Part shown: positions 29,088 through 41,872 of the stretch, one piece after another
Numbering within the stretch: the stretch's first letter is position 1
Layout: each line of letters starts with the position of its first letter
Source of the DNA: Sedimenticola sp.
GTDB lineage: Bacteria > Pseudomonadota > Gammaproteobacteria > Chromatiales > Chromatiaceae
Assembly (NCBI GenBank): GCA_002869585.1
Contig: PKUO01000104.1
Coordinates: forward strand, 1-64,000
DNA: 64,000 bases
Direction of reading: 5' to 3'
The notes under the pieces: generated by a model
Database searches by the model: none
What the model was told of the DNA's origin: nothing
What the model saw: only the letters and a program-made list of their open reading frames with translations
Position numbers and translations under genes: made by a program

Positions 29088-30077
29088 TCACTTGAAGATG
29101 GTATCGACCGAAAACCCTTCCTTCTCCAGGATAATCCGCAGACGCCGCAGCGCATCCATCTGAATCTGCCGGACTCTTTCCCGGGTTACGCCCAACTCAT
29201 TGGCCACCTGCTCCAGGGTCGAATTCTCGTAGCCATGCAGGCCAAAGCGCCGCTCGACCACCTCCCGCTGCTTGTCATTGAGCTTTTTCAGCCACTCATC
29301 CAGGTTGGCGTTCAGGCCGTCGTTTTGCAGGTTATCGGAGGGGTCCTTGCAATCGACATCGGCAATAGTGTCCAGCAACGGCTTGTCAGCCTCTTTGCAA
29401 AACGGGGTATCAACCGAGGTAATGCGCTCGTTTAGGCCGAGCATGCGTTTCACTTCATCCAGCGGCTTTTCCAGAAGATCGGCTATCTCCTCCGGGGTCG
29501 GCTCGTGATCAAGAGTTTGCGCCAATTGCCTGGCGGCGCGCAGATAGACGTTGATCTCCTTGACCACATGTATCGGCAACCGGATAGTGCGGGTTTGATT
29601 CATGATCGCCCGCTCGATGGTCTGCCTGATCCACCAGGTGGCGTAGGTGGAAAAGCGGAAACCGCGTTCCGGATCGAACTTCTCCACGGCGCGGATCAAT
29701 CCCAGGTTGCCTTCCTCGATCAGGTCCAACAGCGCCAGACCACGGTTCATGTAGCGTCGGGCAATCTTCACCACCAGTCGCAGATTACTCTCGATCATCC
29801 GCTGCCGCGAGGGCAGATCGCCTTTCTGTGCCAGCCTGGAGAAATAGACCTCCTCCTCCGCAGTCAGCAGATTTGCATTGCCGATTTCGCTCAGATAGAG
29901 CCGGGTGGCATCCATCTGTGCGGCGAAGTCTGCCGCATCGACACGACCCGACCCGGTTACTTTCGCATCAGGAATCTCTTCCTCGTCGTTATCCGGTGAG
30001 ACATCATCGTCCTCTGCATCCTCGGAAATAGTGAACTCCTCATCCAAATCCTCATCATCCACCCGACCACCTCGCAT
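29088..30077 (-). CDS. rpoS: RNA polymerase sigma factor RpoS
   Basis: 329 residues with an acidic N terminus (many D/E to residue 40), then sigma regions 1.2-2 ([19 protein letters not shown] and [17 protein letters not shown]), region 3, and region 4.2 [22 protein letters not shown]. It directs the general stress and stationary-phase response. Adjacent nlpD is 28 bases upstream, the typical nlpD-rpoS order. In E. coli the main rpoS promoter lies within nlpD; no such promoter was traced here. Confidence 0.98.
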   Translation of the reverse strand: MRGGRVDDEDLDEEFTISEDAEDDDVSPDNDEEEIPDAKVTGSGRVDAADFAAQMDATRLYLSEIGNANLLTAEEEVYFSRLAQKGDLPSRQRMIESNLRLVVKIARRYMNRGLALLDLIEEGNLGLIRAVEKFDPERGFRFSTYATWWIRQTIERAIMNQTRTIRLPIHVVKEINVYLRAARQLAQTLDHEPTPEEIADLLEKPLDEVKRMLGLNERITSVDTPFCKEADKPLLDTIADVDCKDPSDNLQNDGLNANLDEWLKKLNDKQREVVERRFGLHGYENSTLEQVANELGVTRERVRQIQMDALRRLRIILEKEGFSVDTIFK

Positions 30078-30105
30078 GATGGATACTCCTTCGAAACTGT
30101 ATTTT

Positions 30106-31020
30106 TCAACTTCTTGGCAATAATATAAGTGGGTCTACTGGTGTGCCATTCCTTCGGATCTCGAAGTGCAGTTGGGAACCGCCCGTACTGTTGGTGCCCA
30201 TCTCTGCGATCTTTGCACCCTTCGAAACCTGATCGCCTTCCTTGACCAGGATCTTTCTATTGTACCCGTAAGCACTCAGATAGTTCTTATTGTGTTTTAT
30301 TATTATCAACCGGCCATAACCGATCAGACCGCTCCCCGCATAGACTACCTTACCAGACTCCGCGGCCAAAACCGACTGACCCAGACGCCCCGAGATTTTC
30401 ACCCCTTTACGGGATGGATCACCCGGCAGATACTTCTCTTTGACAACGCCCTTTGTCGGCCAATTCCAAGATAACTTTACTCTCTCAGCAGGAGTTTGAA
30501 CACTGCTGTCTTTGGGTGTAGGCCTTGCAGTTTCTGCGTTTTTCCCTGTTGGGCTCGGGGCAACCGGGATACTCTTTTTGTCCGGGCTATCCTTTCTCTG
30601 TGGTATTTTTTGTACTGTCGACCTGGGCGGCGTTGTCTTGGCAACCTGCCTGGGGCTACCTCTGGGCGGAATCAAGCGCAGTGTCTGCCCCGGATAAATA
30701 ATGAAAGGCGCTGAGATTCGGTTCCAACTCGACAGATCCTCCTGATCCAGTCCGTTTTCCCAAGCGATAGAATACAGGGTGTCGCCCTTGCGCACCCGAT
30801 AGAATGTGCGTTTCTTCGTCGCGACCGCTGCCGGTTTTTTCACCGAGAGGTCATGTGAAACAACCGGCGCCCTGCGCGGGGCGCTGCAGCCACTCAGCCC
30901 GCTGATGATCAGCAAACAGATGATGACAGGAATAACGAACAGGGACAGGCCGGCGTTTGAAAAAAAACGTCCTGAACGGTGATCAGCACCACCCTGCCTG
31001 TTGCGCAGCCTGTCACGCAA
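30106..31020 (-). CDS. nlpD: NlpD-type murein hydrolase activator lipoprotein
   Basis: 304 residues. A lipobox (LSGC, Cys at about 45) follows a hydrophobic segment. One LysM domain lies near 75-119 ([17 protein letters not shown]), then a Pro/Lys/Ser-rich linker and a C-terminal LytM/M23 domain. The M23 site is degenerate: [10 protein letters not shown] lacks the zinc-binding His and Asp, and only one His of the HxH motif remains (LHFEIR). As in E. coli NlpD it should activate amidase rather than cut. The start is TTG 31020, supported by AAGGAGG 5 bases upstream. Confidence 0.92.
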   Translation of the reverse strand: MRDRLRNRQGGADHRSGRFFSNAGLSLFVIPVIICLLIISGLSGCSAPRRAPVVSHDLSVKKPAAVATKKRTFYRVRKGDTLYSIAWENGLDQEDLSSWNRISAPFIIYPGQTLRLIPPRGSPRQVAKTTPPRSTVQKIPQRKDSPDKKSIPVAPSPTGKNAETARPTPKDSSVQTPAERVKLSWNWPTKGVVKEKYLPGDPSRKGVKISGRLGQSVLAAESGKVVYAGSGLIGYGRLIIIKHNKNYLSAYGYNRKILVKEGDQVSKGAKIAEMGTNSTGGSQLHFEIRRNGTPVDPLILLPRS

Positions 31021-31086
31021 AACATCCTCCTTGTAAGTCCAGGATGCAAGATTTCATCTGCAACCCAACGATTGGATTAATCTCTG

Positions 31087-31668
31087 TTATCGGTAGCTGT
31101 AAACAAGAATAAACCCCACCAGAAATAAGACAACCAACCAACCGATTCGATCAATATATTTTTTCAGGCCGGCCTCCATACGCTCACCGCCCCAGGCCAT
31201 CAAAGCCGCGACCAGAAAAAAACGCGCTCCACGACCAACGAATGAGGCGAGAACGAAGGGTAAGAGCGACATTGAAATGACGCCGGCGGTTATCGTGAAC
31301 ACCTTATAGGGTATAGGTGAAAAACCGGCGACAAAGATCGCCCAGAAACCCCACTCCTCAAACCAACCCTTGGCCTGCAGGTACTTGGGATAGTAGCCTG
31401 CATCATGCAGCAGTGGTTCGATCATCTCAAAGGCGAAAACGCCAATATAAAAACCCAGGACGCCACCCACGACCGAGGCCAGCGTGGTCAACAATGCGAA
31501 GTACCAGGCCCGCTTGGGATTGGCCAGGGTCATGGGGGCCAACATCACATCCGGCGGTATCGGAAAAAAAGATGACTCGGCAAAACTCAGGCCAGCCAGA
31601 TAGCGCGGGGCGTGGGGATGCCGCGACCAGATCATCACCCGCTCATACAGTGCCGAAAACAGCCGCAC
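31087..31668 (-). CDS. yqaA: YqaA/DedA (VTT-domain) family membrane protein
   Basis: 193 residues with four or five membrane segments and the VTT-domain hallmarks: SFFPIPPDVMLAPMTLANP at the N-terminal loop, GFSPIPYKVFTITAGV mid-protein and GRGARFFLVAALMAWG. YqaA-like proteins are DedA relatives that affect membrane integrity; a lipid-flippase activity is known for some members. It overlaps pcm by 1 base, so it belongs to the surE-pcm-yqaA operon preceding nlpD. Confidence 0.88.
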   Translation of the reverse strand: MRLFSALYERVMIWSRHPHAPRYLAGLSFAESSFFPIPPDVMLAPMTLANPKRAWYFALLTTLASVVGGVLGFYIGVFAFEMIEPLLHDAGYYPKYLQAKGWFEEWGFWAIFVAGFSPIPYKVFTITAGVISMSLLPFVLASFVGRGARFFLVAALMAWGGERMEAGLKKYIDRIGWLVVLFLVGFILVYSYR

Positions 31669-32300
31669 TATTGCACGCCTCCAAGCAGTGGCACGAAGAT
31701 GACCTGTTCCAGAATCTCCTTCTGATAACCCTCATTGGTCTTAAGCACCCGAACCAGCACCTGCTCACTCTGATTTCCCACCGGCAGCACCATTATGCCC
31801 CCGGGTTTCAGCTGGGAGACCAGGGCCAGGGGAATACCTTCAGGCGCGGCTGTCACCAGGATCCCGTCGAAGGGCGCATATTCCGGCAGACCCATGCCGC
31901 CATCACTGTGCCTAAGGCGGATATTGCGCAGGCCCAAAGCCTGAAAGCGTTTTCGCGCCTGGAGTTGCAATGCCTCAATCCGCTCCACGCTATATACCCG
32001 GTTAACCAGGCGCGACAGAATTGCCGTCTGATAGCCTGAACCTGTGCCCACTTCGAGTACGGTATCCAGCGGTCCTTTCTCCAGCAGCAACTCGGTCATG
32101 CGGGCCACGATGTAGGGTTGGGAGATGGTCTGGCCATGCCCGATCGGTAGTGCCGTATCCTCGTAGGCGCGACTGGCCAGGGCCTCTTCTATGAAGATAT
32201 GCCTGGGGGTATTGCGGATCGCTTCCAGCACCTTGTAATCACGTATGCCTTCCTCCTTCAGACGCTGTATCAAACGCTCCCGGGTCCGCTGGGAGGTCAT
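31668..32300 (-). CDS. pcm: Protein-L-isoaspartate O-methyltransferase
   Basis: 210 residues from ATG 32300. It repairs isoaspartyl damage in proteins by methylating the abnormal carboxyl group. Motif I is [15 protein letters not shown], with [17 protein letters not shown] before it and [12 protein letters not shown] and GGIMVLPVG after. AGAGG about 8 bases before 32300, and alignment with the E. coli N terminus, favour this start. ATG 32330, which directly abuts the surE stop, would add ten residues. Confidence 0.95.
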   Translation of the reverse strand: MTSQRTRERLIQRLKEEGIRDYKVLEAIRNTPRHIFIEEALASRAYEDTALPIGHGQTISQPYIVARMTELLLEKGPLDTVLEVGTGSGYQTAILSRLVNRVYSVERIEALQLQARKRFQALGLRNIRLRHSDGGMGLPEYAPFDGILVTAAPEGIPLALVSQLKPGGIMVLPVGNQSEQVLVRVLKTNEGYQKEILEQVIFVPLLGGVQ

Positions 32301-32330
32301 ACCTATACCTCTATGAAAAGTACTGTTCAT

Positions 32331-33080
32331 CTAGTTCAACCCAACCAGCCAATCGCCCATCTGATCCAACGCAGTATACCTGGTCAGGTCAACCTGGAGC
32401 GGGGTGACCGACACAAAGCCATTCTTGACCGCGTAAACATCCGTGCCCGGCCCGGCATCCTGCTCGGCACCCGCCGGGCCGACCCAATAGATTTTTCGGC
32501 CGCGCGGGTCCAGTGCAGCAACCACCGGCTCCGATTTATGCCGGTGGCCCAGGCGCGTAGCCTGAAAGCCTTTCAGGTCCTCAAAGGGCAGATCCGGAAC
32601 ATTGACATTGATAATGGTGTCGGGAGCCAAGGGTTTGCTCTCGATCTGCCTGATCAGCGCCGCAGCCACTTTGGCGCCAGTTTCGAAATACTGGGGATTA
32701 TGCGAATTCATGGAGATGGCGATGGCCGGAAAACCCAGAAAGCGCCCTTCCGTGGCCGCCGCCACCGTGCCTGAATAGAGAACATCATCACCCATGTTCG
32801 CCCCATCATTGATCCCGGCCACCACCATGTCCGGCTCTTCATCCAGCAGACCGGTTATGGCCAGGTGCACGCAATCGGTTGGCGTGCCATCCACAAAGAC
32901 AAATCCATTTTCCGCAACCTGGGCACGCACCGGGTTGTTCAGCGTCAACGAATTACTCGCACCGCTACGGTTGCGATCGGGTGCTACCACGGTGATATCC
33001 GCAATCTCGGCCAGGGCCAGGGCCAGGGCTCTTATCCCCGGCGACTGATACCCGTCATCATTGCTTATCAGGATTCTCAT
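32331..33080 (-). CDS. surE: 5'/3'-nucleotidase SurE
   Basis: 249 residues with the SurE metal and phosphate sites: [12 protein letters not shown] at the N terminus, [32 protein letters not shown] and PAIAISM. SurE is a metal-dependent survival-associated nucleotidase of the cytoplasm. pcm follows with no gap. The gene was truD's neighbour before the plus-strand smrB insertion between them. Confidence 0.96.
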   Translation of the reverse strand: MRILISNDDGYQSPGIRALALALAEIADITVVAPDRNRSGASNSLTLNNPVRAQVAENGFVFVDGTPTDCVHLAITGLLDEEPDMVVAGINDGANMGDDVLYSGTVAAATEGRFLGFPAIAISMNSHNPQYFETGAKVAAALIRQIESKPLAPDTIINVNVPDLPFEDLKGFQATRLGHRHKSEPVVAALDPRGRKIYWVGPAGAEQDAGPGTDVYAVKNGFVSVTPLQVDLTRYTALDQMGDWLVGLN

Positions 33081-33190
33081 TCAACAAGGGCCTCTCACGG
33101 CTGATGGGAAACGGCTATTGACCAAACCCGCAAACTATACTTCAAATGATCCACTCTCTCATCTTCTCTGCCCATTTTTCCTCGGACCGC

Positions 33191-33199
33191 TGGTATACT
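33191..33199 (+). promoter_or_regulatory. Candidate extended -10 promoter for smrB
   Basis: TGGTATACT gives an extended -10 (TG-N-TATACT) about 29 bases before the smrB start. No clear -35 was found, which extended -10 promoters tolerate. Confidence 0.45.
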
Positions 33200-33227
33200 T
33201 CGCGATCACACTGTCTCAAGAAAAACC

Positions 33228-33788
33228 ATGAGTGAGAAGAAAAAACAACTACTTAGCGATGAAGACGCCTCGATTTTCCGACAGGAGGTGGAAGCCGACC
33301 GGCAACTTCATCACGACAAGGCCGAGCCTTTTCGCCGTCGCCGCAGACCTGTGCCCCTGCCTCCCAATCCCCAGGTAACCGGAGAGGAGGTGGAAGAGGG
33401 TTTTGTCGATCTGTCGATTGAGACCTCGGACGAGCTGAGCTTCGTACGCCCGGGCGTACAGACCCGGCTGTTCCAGGAATTGCGGCGCGGGCATATCCGG
33501 CCCGATGACCTGCTCGATCTCCACGGCCTGCGGGTCGCCGAGGCGCGATCCATCCTGGCTCAATTTCTGGCCAACGCAAAACGGCACAGATTGCGCGTGG
33601 TGCACATCATCCACGGCAAAGGCTACGGCTCCCAGGAGCAGCAGCCGATCCTGAAACAGAAAATCAACCAATGGTTGCGCCAGCGGGATGAGGTGCTCGC
33701 TTTCTGTTCCGCTCCCAGGTTTGATGGCGGGACCGGCGCTGCTTACGTGCTCTTGTCGAGAAAAAAGGGCGATGATGAGCGACGCTGA
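33228..33788 (+). CDS. smrB: Smr/MutS2-domain endonuclease, SmrB-like
   Basis: 186 residues: a charged N terminus then a C-terminal Smr domain (about 92-183) with DLHGLRVAEARSIL and HIIHGKGYGS, whose His/Gly residues mark the nuclease site, and GGTGAAYVLL at the end. In E. coli, SmrB cuts mRNA at collided ribosomes; the related protein here may do the same. It lies on the plus strand inside a block of minus-strand genes, divergent from surE and convergent with truD, 8 bases apart. Confidence 0.9.
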   Translation: MSEKKKQLLSDEDASIFRQEVEADRQLHHDKAEPFRRRRRPVPLPPNPQVTGEEVEEGFVDLSIETSDELSFVRPGVQTRLFQELRRGHIRPDDLLDLHGLRVAEARSILAQFLANAKRHRLRVVHIIHGKGYGSQEQQPILKQKINQWLRQRDEVLAFCSAPRFDGGTGAAYVLLSRKKGDDERR

Positions 33789-33796
33789 CGCGGCGA

Positions 33797-34846
33797 TCAC
33801 TGCCCGCCGCGTCCAGCCTCCCGATAATCGAGCAGCTCCCTTAGCAGCACGGTCGCAAAGCTGCCTTTCGGCAGGGTAAACCCGAGCGTCAGCCGGTCAC
33901 CGTCAAAATCCCACTCCAGGCTTTCAACTTTCGCCCTCAGACTGCGTCGCTCCTTCTCCAGCCCGAAGCGTTCCAGCCCTTCCATCCAGGCCTGATAATC
34001 GGCAAGCACCCGACTCTCGAGTGCGAGAACCTCGTCTGTAACGTCCTGATCACCGCGCCCCCAGAGTAATCCGGACGGGTGGATATCCATCTCCTGACAG
34101 CGCTGCGCCAGTACGTCATCCATCTGTTCGGCGATAAAACTGCTGCGGCTGCCATCAAGCAGACAACGCTCTCCGGGGAGAATCCGGTTCCAGCTGCCGT
34201 CAGCCACCCGCACTGCCAGCAACTGGTTGAATAGGAGCGAGCGCGCCGCAGACAGGTAATGACTGCGCTTGTGACGGGGCACGCGTTTGAGCTCCCCGGC
34301 AAATAACGCCTGCGCCGACTGGATATTGCCATCCTGATTGCCAAACCGTTGCTCGCCGAAGTAGTTGGGCATGCCCTGGATCTTTATCTGCTCCAGAACC
34401 CGCGCCAATGCCTGCTGATCTCCGGTAAAATCCCTCACAGTAATCGTGAAACGATTACCTCGCAAAGCACCCCGCTTCAGTTTGCGATTGTGGCGTTCGC
34501 ACTGCAGCACACAGATCCCGTCTGTATTTAATGCAGCCCAATCCGGTTCAACCCGGCCTGCCATCCGGACAGAAAACCACTGGCGGGTGACCGCATGGCG
34601 ATCCTTCTGGCCGGCATAACTCACATCTCGTGGATGCACCCCGGCGAGTCTGGAGAGCTGTTTGGCCACCCAGTCGGTATTGTTGTTCCGTTTCTGGATA
34701 TGCAGCAGACAGTGCTCACCCTCTCCGGATGGCTCAACGGACGGGATCTCATCGACGATAAAATCTTCCGGTACTGTGCGAATGACACCGCTACCGACTG
34801 GTCCCCCGAAAGCACGGGGCAACTCTTCCACGAATGACTCTGACAA
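33797..34846 (-). CDS. truD: tRNA pseudouridine(13) synthase TruD
   Basis: 349 residues. The catalytic Asp is in YAGQKDRHAVTRQW, with LKRGALRGNRFTI and MPNYFGEQRFGNQDGN as further family signatures and a C-terminal TRUD insertion domain. It makes pseudouridine at position 13 of tRNA-Glu. The start appears to be TTG 34846, preceded by AGGG at a 6-7 base distance; GTG 34831 is possible. ispF lies 62 bases upstream on the same strand. Confidence 0.95.
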   Translation of the reverse strand: MSESFVEELPRAFGGPVGSGVIRTVPEDFIVDEIPSVEPSGEGEHCLLHIQKRNNNTDWVAKQLSRLAGVHPRDVSYAGQKDRHAVTRQWFSVRMAGRVEPDWAALNTDGICVLQCERHNRKLKRGALRGNRFTITVRDFTGDQQALARVLEQIKIQGMPNYFGEQRFGNQDGNIQSAQALFAGELKRVPRHKRSHYLSAARSLLFNQLLAVRVADGSWNRILPGERCLLDGSRSSFIAEQMDDVLAQRCQEMDIHPSGLLWGRGDQDVTDEVLALESRVLADYQAWMEGLERFGLEKERRSLRAKVESLEWDFDGDRLTLGFTLPKGSFATVLLRELLDYREAGRGGQ

Positions 34847-34908
34847 ACTGATACCCTGGGTAACTAGATTTAGATGGAACAGATTCCAACCAGATGCTGG
34901 TATGACAA

Positions 34909-35382
34909 TCAGGTCTGATTGAGTAACACCACGGCATAACAGGCGATGCCCTCTCCCCTGCCGGCAAAGCCCATGCCTTCTGTGGTCGTCGCCTTGACGC
35001 TGACATGGTTCAGCTCAACCCCCAGATCCTCAGCCAGATTCCGGCGCATATCATCGATGTGAGGTGCCAGTTTTGGCGCCTGGGCGACCACTGTGACATC
35101 AATATTGCCGATGCCCAGCCCAAGCTGTGTGATCTTGCCCACCACCTCACGGAGCAGGACACGGCTATCTATGCCGCGGAATTGCTCGCTGTTATCGGGA
35201 AAGTGCTTGCCGATATCACCCAGTGCCGCCGCGCCCAGTATCGCATCGCACAGGGCATGCACCAGGACATCGCCATCGGAATGGGCCGCCAGGCCGAAAT
35301 CATGCGGGACATCGACGCCGCCCAGGATCAGCGGTCTGCCTGGGGCAAACCTGTGTGCGTCATACCCTTGTCCAATACGCAT
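34909..35382 (-). CDS. ispF: 2-C-methyl-D-erythritol 2,4-cyclodiphosphate synthase
   Basis: 157 residues from ATG 35382, with an N terminus [15 protein letters not shown] equal in position to E. coli IspF. Metal ligands are visible in GYDAHRF and [18 protein letters not shown], and [17 protein letters not shown] closes the active site. It cyclises CDP-ME 2-phosphate in the MEP isoprenoid pathway. It is separated from ispD by the opposite-strand DsrC-like gene, whereas in most relatives the two genes adjoin. Confidence 0.97.
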   Translation of the reverse strand: MRIGQGYDAHRFAPGRPLILGGVDVPHDFGLAAHSDGDVLVHALCDAILGAAALGDIGKHFPDNSEQFRGIDSRVLLREVVGKITQLGLGIGNIDVTVVAQAPKLAPHIDDMRRNLAEDLGVELNHVSVKATTTEGMGFAGRGEGIACYAVVLLNQT

Positions 35383-35518
35383 TTGCAACAACCGTCTTTA
35401 AACGTTGATCTCACAAGCTCCAGTTAATAACCCCATAAACTGGATCTTTTATATTCCCAGTATTCTACTAGATTTTTATTGAATCTATATGTTTTTTAGA
35501 TTACCCGATTATAAATAA

Positions 35519-35533
35519 GGTCATTGATTGACC
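35519..35533. promoter_or_regulatory. Perfect dyad upstream of the DsrC-like gene
   Basis: GGTCATTGATTGACC has 5-bp perfect arms around a 5-base centre. It lies 30 bases upstream of the DsrC-like ATG, just after a possible -10 (TATAAA, 35510-35515). Its position over the likely transcription start suits a repressor operator. The binding protein is unknown. Confidence 0.4.
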
Positions 35534-35562
35534 GCTTAAAACCACACTGGAGGAGACCGGCG

Positions 35563-35907
35563 ATGACGAGAACTGACCCACTTTCCACAGAAACCATCAA
35601 GGTTCCTGATAATTTTAATGACTGGAATGAAGCCTATGCCCTTGAACTGGCGGCCGAGGAGAACATTGAAATGACGGACGAGCACTGGCGAGTCATCCAT
35701 TTCATACGTAATCACTGCAAAGAGAATGGAACCTCATGCAGCGCGCGACTGCTGCTCAAGGCGATTACCAACAATTTCAAGACTGAGGGTGGAAAACGTT
35801 ATCTCTACACCCTGTTTCCGAGAGGCCCGGTTGTTCAGGCCTGCAAGATTGCCGGGATTCCCCTGCCTGCCTACTCGCTGGACCTCTCCTTCGGCAGCGT
35901 CCATTAG
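35563..35907 (+). CDS. DsrC/TusE-family protein lacking the C-terminal CysA
   Basis: 114 residues with the family's helical fold, from WNEAYALELAAEENIEMTDEHW to LFPRGPVVQACKIAGIP. In DsrC two cysteines are conserved: CysB in the ACKLAG-like motif and CysA at the C end, 11 residues later. Here CysB is C94 but the CysA position is Ser105, and nine residues follow. TusE has only CysA, so this is neither TusE nor canonical DsrC. A regulatory (RspA-like) role in sulfur metabolism is possible. GGAGGAG precedes the ATG by about 7 bases. Confidence 0.87.
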   Translation: MTRTDPLSTETIKVPDNFNDWNEAYALELAAEENIEMTDEHWRVIHFIRNHCKENGTSCSARLLLKAITNNFKTEGGKRYLYTLFPRGPVVQACKIAGIPLPAYSLDLSFGSVH

Positions 35908-35917
35908 TCAAAACAAT

Positions 35918-35944
35918 ACCTGGGAACCTATACGGTTCCCAGGT
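35918..35944. terminator. Hairpin between the DsrC-like gene and ispD
   Basis: An 11-bp perfect stem (ACCTGGGAACC at 35918-35928 with 35934-35944) with a 5-base loop lies between the two convergent stops. The minus-strand side is followed by TATTGTTTT, so it fits termination of ispD best; on the plus strand the T-tract is poor. Confidence 0.65.
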
Positions 35945-35953
35945 CACTCTGCC

Positions 35954-36673
35954 TCATTCCTCTTCTTGCTGCCGGAGATAGAACTCAGCCAGCAGCAGGT
36001 CTTCCGGACGGGTTATCTTGATATTGTCCGAGCGGCCCTCGACCAGCTGCGGAGAGTATCCGGCAAGCTCCATTGCGCTGGCCTCGTCAGTGACATCGAG
36101 CTGTTTTTCAAGCGCCGACTCCAGAGCGCGCCTCAATAACCCGATGGGGAACATTTGTGGGGTGAAAGCCCGCCAGAAACGCTCCCTGGGTAGCGTCTTT
36201 TCCACGCAAGGAGTGTCGGGTTTGGAAAGTTTCAGGGTGTCGTGCAGAGGGATCGCCAGAAGCCCTCCTGGCCCCACACCCGGTCCGCCAGCAATCACTG
36301 CCTCGATCAGACGGTCGATATCGCTGGCGTGCAAACAGGGGCGTGCCGCATCATGCACCAGCACCCAGTCATCAGGACTCGCCAGCCCTTCCAGGCGGCG
36401 CAGACCATTCAGCACCGAGTTCGCCCTCTCCTCACCCCCCTCGACCGTCAGGATCCGACTATCCGAGGCCAGGGACAACTGCCGCCACCAGAGATCCCCC
36501 GCGGAGAGTACAACACAGACCCCCCGTACTGACGGATGGTCAAGCAACCGCGAGAGACTCTGTTCTATCACCCGCCTGCCACCCAGTGGCAGATACTGCT
36601 TGGGAATCTCACCCCCCATTCTACGACCGACACCGGCGGCGGGCACCACGGCCCAGCAGGCTGGAGAACTCAC
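35954..36673 (-). CDS. ispD: 2-C-methyl-D-erythritol 4-phosphate cytidylyltransferase
   Basis: 239 residues. The nucleotide-binding start is WAVVPAAGVGRRMGGEIPKQYL; VLVHDAARPCL and EKTLPRERFWRAFTPQMFP follow, with the D-E-ASAME region near residue 195. It makes CDP-methylerythritol in the MEP pathway. It overlaps ftsB by 4 bases (ATGA). ispF lies beyond the DsrC-like gene. Confidence 0.96.
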   Translation of the reverse strand: MSSPACWAVVPAAGVGRRMGGEIPKQYLPLGGRRVIEQSLSRLLDHPSVRGVCVVLSAGDLWWRQLSLASDSRILTVEGGEERANSVLNGLRRLEGLASPDDWVLVHDAARPCLHASDIDRLIEAVIAGGPGVGPGGLLAIPLHDTLKLSKPDTPCVEKTLPRERFWRAFTPQMFPIGLLRRALESALEKQLDVTDEASAMELAGYSPQLVEGRSDNIKITRPEDLLLAEFYLRQQEEE

Positions 36674-36960
36674 TGTTTTTTCTCCTTGGGTTTCTCGATC
36701 ACCTGATAGAAGGTCTCTCCCTCCCGGATCATCCCCAGTTCATTTCGCGCCCGCGCCTCGATCGCCTCGACACCCTTCTTCAAATCCTCGACTTCCGCCT
36801 GTAGCGCCTTGTTCCTCTGCTGGAGACGCTCAAGCTCCTGACCCTGTTCAGTGATCGCCTTTTTCAGGGAATAGACCTCGGCCAGGCTCCCCTCGCCAAC
36901 CCAGAGGCGATACTGAAGCACAACAAGTATCAGGAGCAGAATGAAGGTCAGAATCCGCAT
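36670..36960 (-). CDS. ftsB: Cell division protein FtsB
   Basis: 96 residues from ATG 36960: one membrane span (about 3-20), a coiled coil from about 28 to 62 (EQGQELERLQQRNKALQAEV) and the conserved ARNELGMIREGETFYQVIE tail. FtsB joins FtsL and FtsQ in the divisome at the septum. An upstream in-frame start at 36999 lacks support. The stop overlaps the ispD start. A terminator lies upstream, so ftsB likely has its own promoter. Confidence 0.95.
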   Translation of the reverse strand: MRILTFILLLILVVLQYRLWVGEGSLAEVYSLKKAITEQGQELERLQQRNKALQAEVEDLKKGVEAIEARARNELGMIREGETFYQVIEKPKEKKQ

Positions 36961-37000
36961 GGGCGTTAAGCGCCTGTGTCTCAAGCAATCCCTAAACAAT

Positions 37001-37055
37001 AAAAGGGGCGTGAAGATAGGGTCTCTGATTTCCAGACAACCTACCCGTCACGCCC
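37001..37055 (-). terminator. Terminator downstream of eno
   Basis: GGGCGTGA (37006-37013) pairs with TCACGCCC (37048-37055), with further imperfect pairing inside. On the minus strand the stem is followed by TTTTATTG. It lies 40 bases past the eno stop and 41 bases before ftsB. Confidence 0.7.
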
Positions 37056-37094
37056 TCGATCCCTGCCCGCTCAGGGGCAGAACTGCCAAGCGGA

Positions 37095-38405
<1,311 letters not shown>

Positions 38406-38423
38406 TTACTATACATAACCAGG

Positions 38424-41273
<2,850 letters not shown>

Positions 41274-41666
41274 ATGAAAAACTACACAAAGATTCTCGGC
41301 ACTGCAGCCATTGTTGGAGCCGCACTGGTATCTATGCAACCCGCCCAAGCTTGGTGGGGTGGCGGTCCTGGCGGCTGGGGTGGCCCAGGCGGCGGTGGCT
41401 GGGGAGACGATATGTGGGGTGACGGTTCAGGTGACTTCAACATGAACTTCAGCGGTAGCGGCCGTGGCGCAGGTAGCGGATATGGCCGTGGCTACGGTTA
41501 CGGAAACCCCTATTACGGCGGTTACGGCTATCCCTATGGCGGCGGCTACGGTGGTTACCCCTATGGCGGCTACGGCGGCCCATACGGTGGCGGTCCTGGT
41601 TGGGGCGCTCCCTATGGCGCACCAGCCTATCCAGCACCTCAAGCGGCTCCTGCCCCGCAGAAATAA
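41274..41666 (+). CDS. Secreted Gly/Tyr-rich protein, probable sulfur globule protein
   Basis: 130 residues. A Sec signal peptide ends at AQA (residue 26). The mature chain is Gly/Tyr/Pro/Trp-rich: [31 protein letters not shown], then repeats such as [10 protein letters not shown] and a C-terminal run of Ala-Pro. Composition, size, export signal and [13 protein letters not shown] match sulfur globule proteins of the SgpA/SgpB type, which coat periplasmic sulfur deposits in purple sulfur bacteria. The family call is by resemblance, since low-complexity proteins can converge. GAGGAG precedes the ATG and a strong terminator follows. Confidence 0.75.
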   Translation: MKNYTKILGTAAIVGAALVSMQPAQAWWGGGPGGWGGPGGGGWGDDMWGDGSGDFNMNFSGSGRGAGSGYGRGYGYGNPYYGGYGYPYGGGYGGYPYGGYGGPYGGGPGWGAPYGAPAYPAPQAAPAPQK

Positions 41667-41690
41667 CGATCGTCTGATCGATTGACCACA

Positions 41691-41722
41691 CCCCCCATCA
41701 GTAACAACTGGTGGGGGGTTTT
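41691..41722 (+). terminator. Rho-independent terminator of the sulfur-globule-like gene
   Basis: CCCCCCA (41691-41697) pairs with TGGGGGG (41712-41718), with CAG/CTG extending the stem around a TAACAA loop. TTTT follows. It is 24 bases after the stop codon. Confidence 0.92.
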
Positions 41723-41792
41723 GCATTTCTGTCACGGGTTTTGTGAACAAATACAGCAACAAGCGGCGCTATCGAACAGAAACGCCAAACTA

Positions 41793-41806
41793 TTGACCCA
41801 CATCAA
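41793..41806. promoter_or_regulatory. FNR-like dyad 1 upstream of the second fnr
   Basis: TTGACCCACATCAA differs from TTGAT-N4-ATCAA at one base. Its centre is exactly 22 bases (two helical turns) from the perfect site at 41815. Confidence 0.6.
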
Positions 41807-41814
41807 AAAAACAC

Positions 41815-41828
41815 TTGATCCATATCAA
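41815..41828. promoter_or_regulatory. Perfect FNR box upstream of the second fnr
   Basis: TTGATCCATATCAA is an exact match to the FNR/ANR consensus TTGAT-N4-ATCAA. It lies 15 bases upstream of a candidate -10 (TATAAC, 41843-41848), so it overlaps the -35 region, where binding would most likely repress. Autoregulation is the simplest reading. Confidence 0.8.
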
Positions 41829-41872
41829 CTTGCGCTGCACAATATAACAATCAAAAAAAGAAGGTGGTGGTC

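Noticed and set aside
41330-41640. Short tandem repeats that could look like a repeat array or CRISPR
   Set aside because: They are codons for Gly/Tyr/Pro repeats inside the globule-like protein, without regular spacers.
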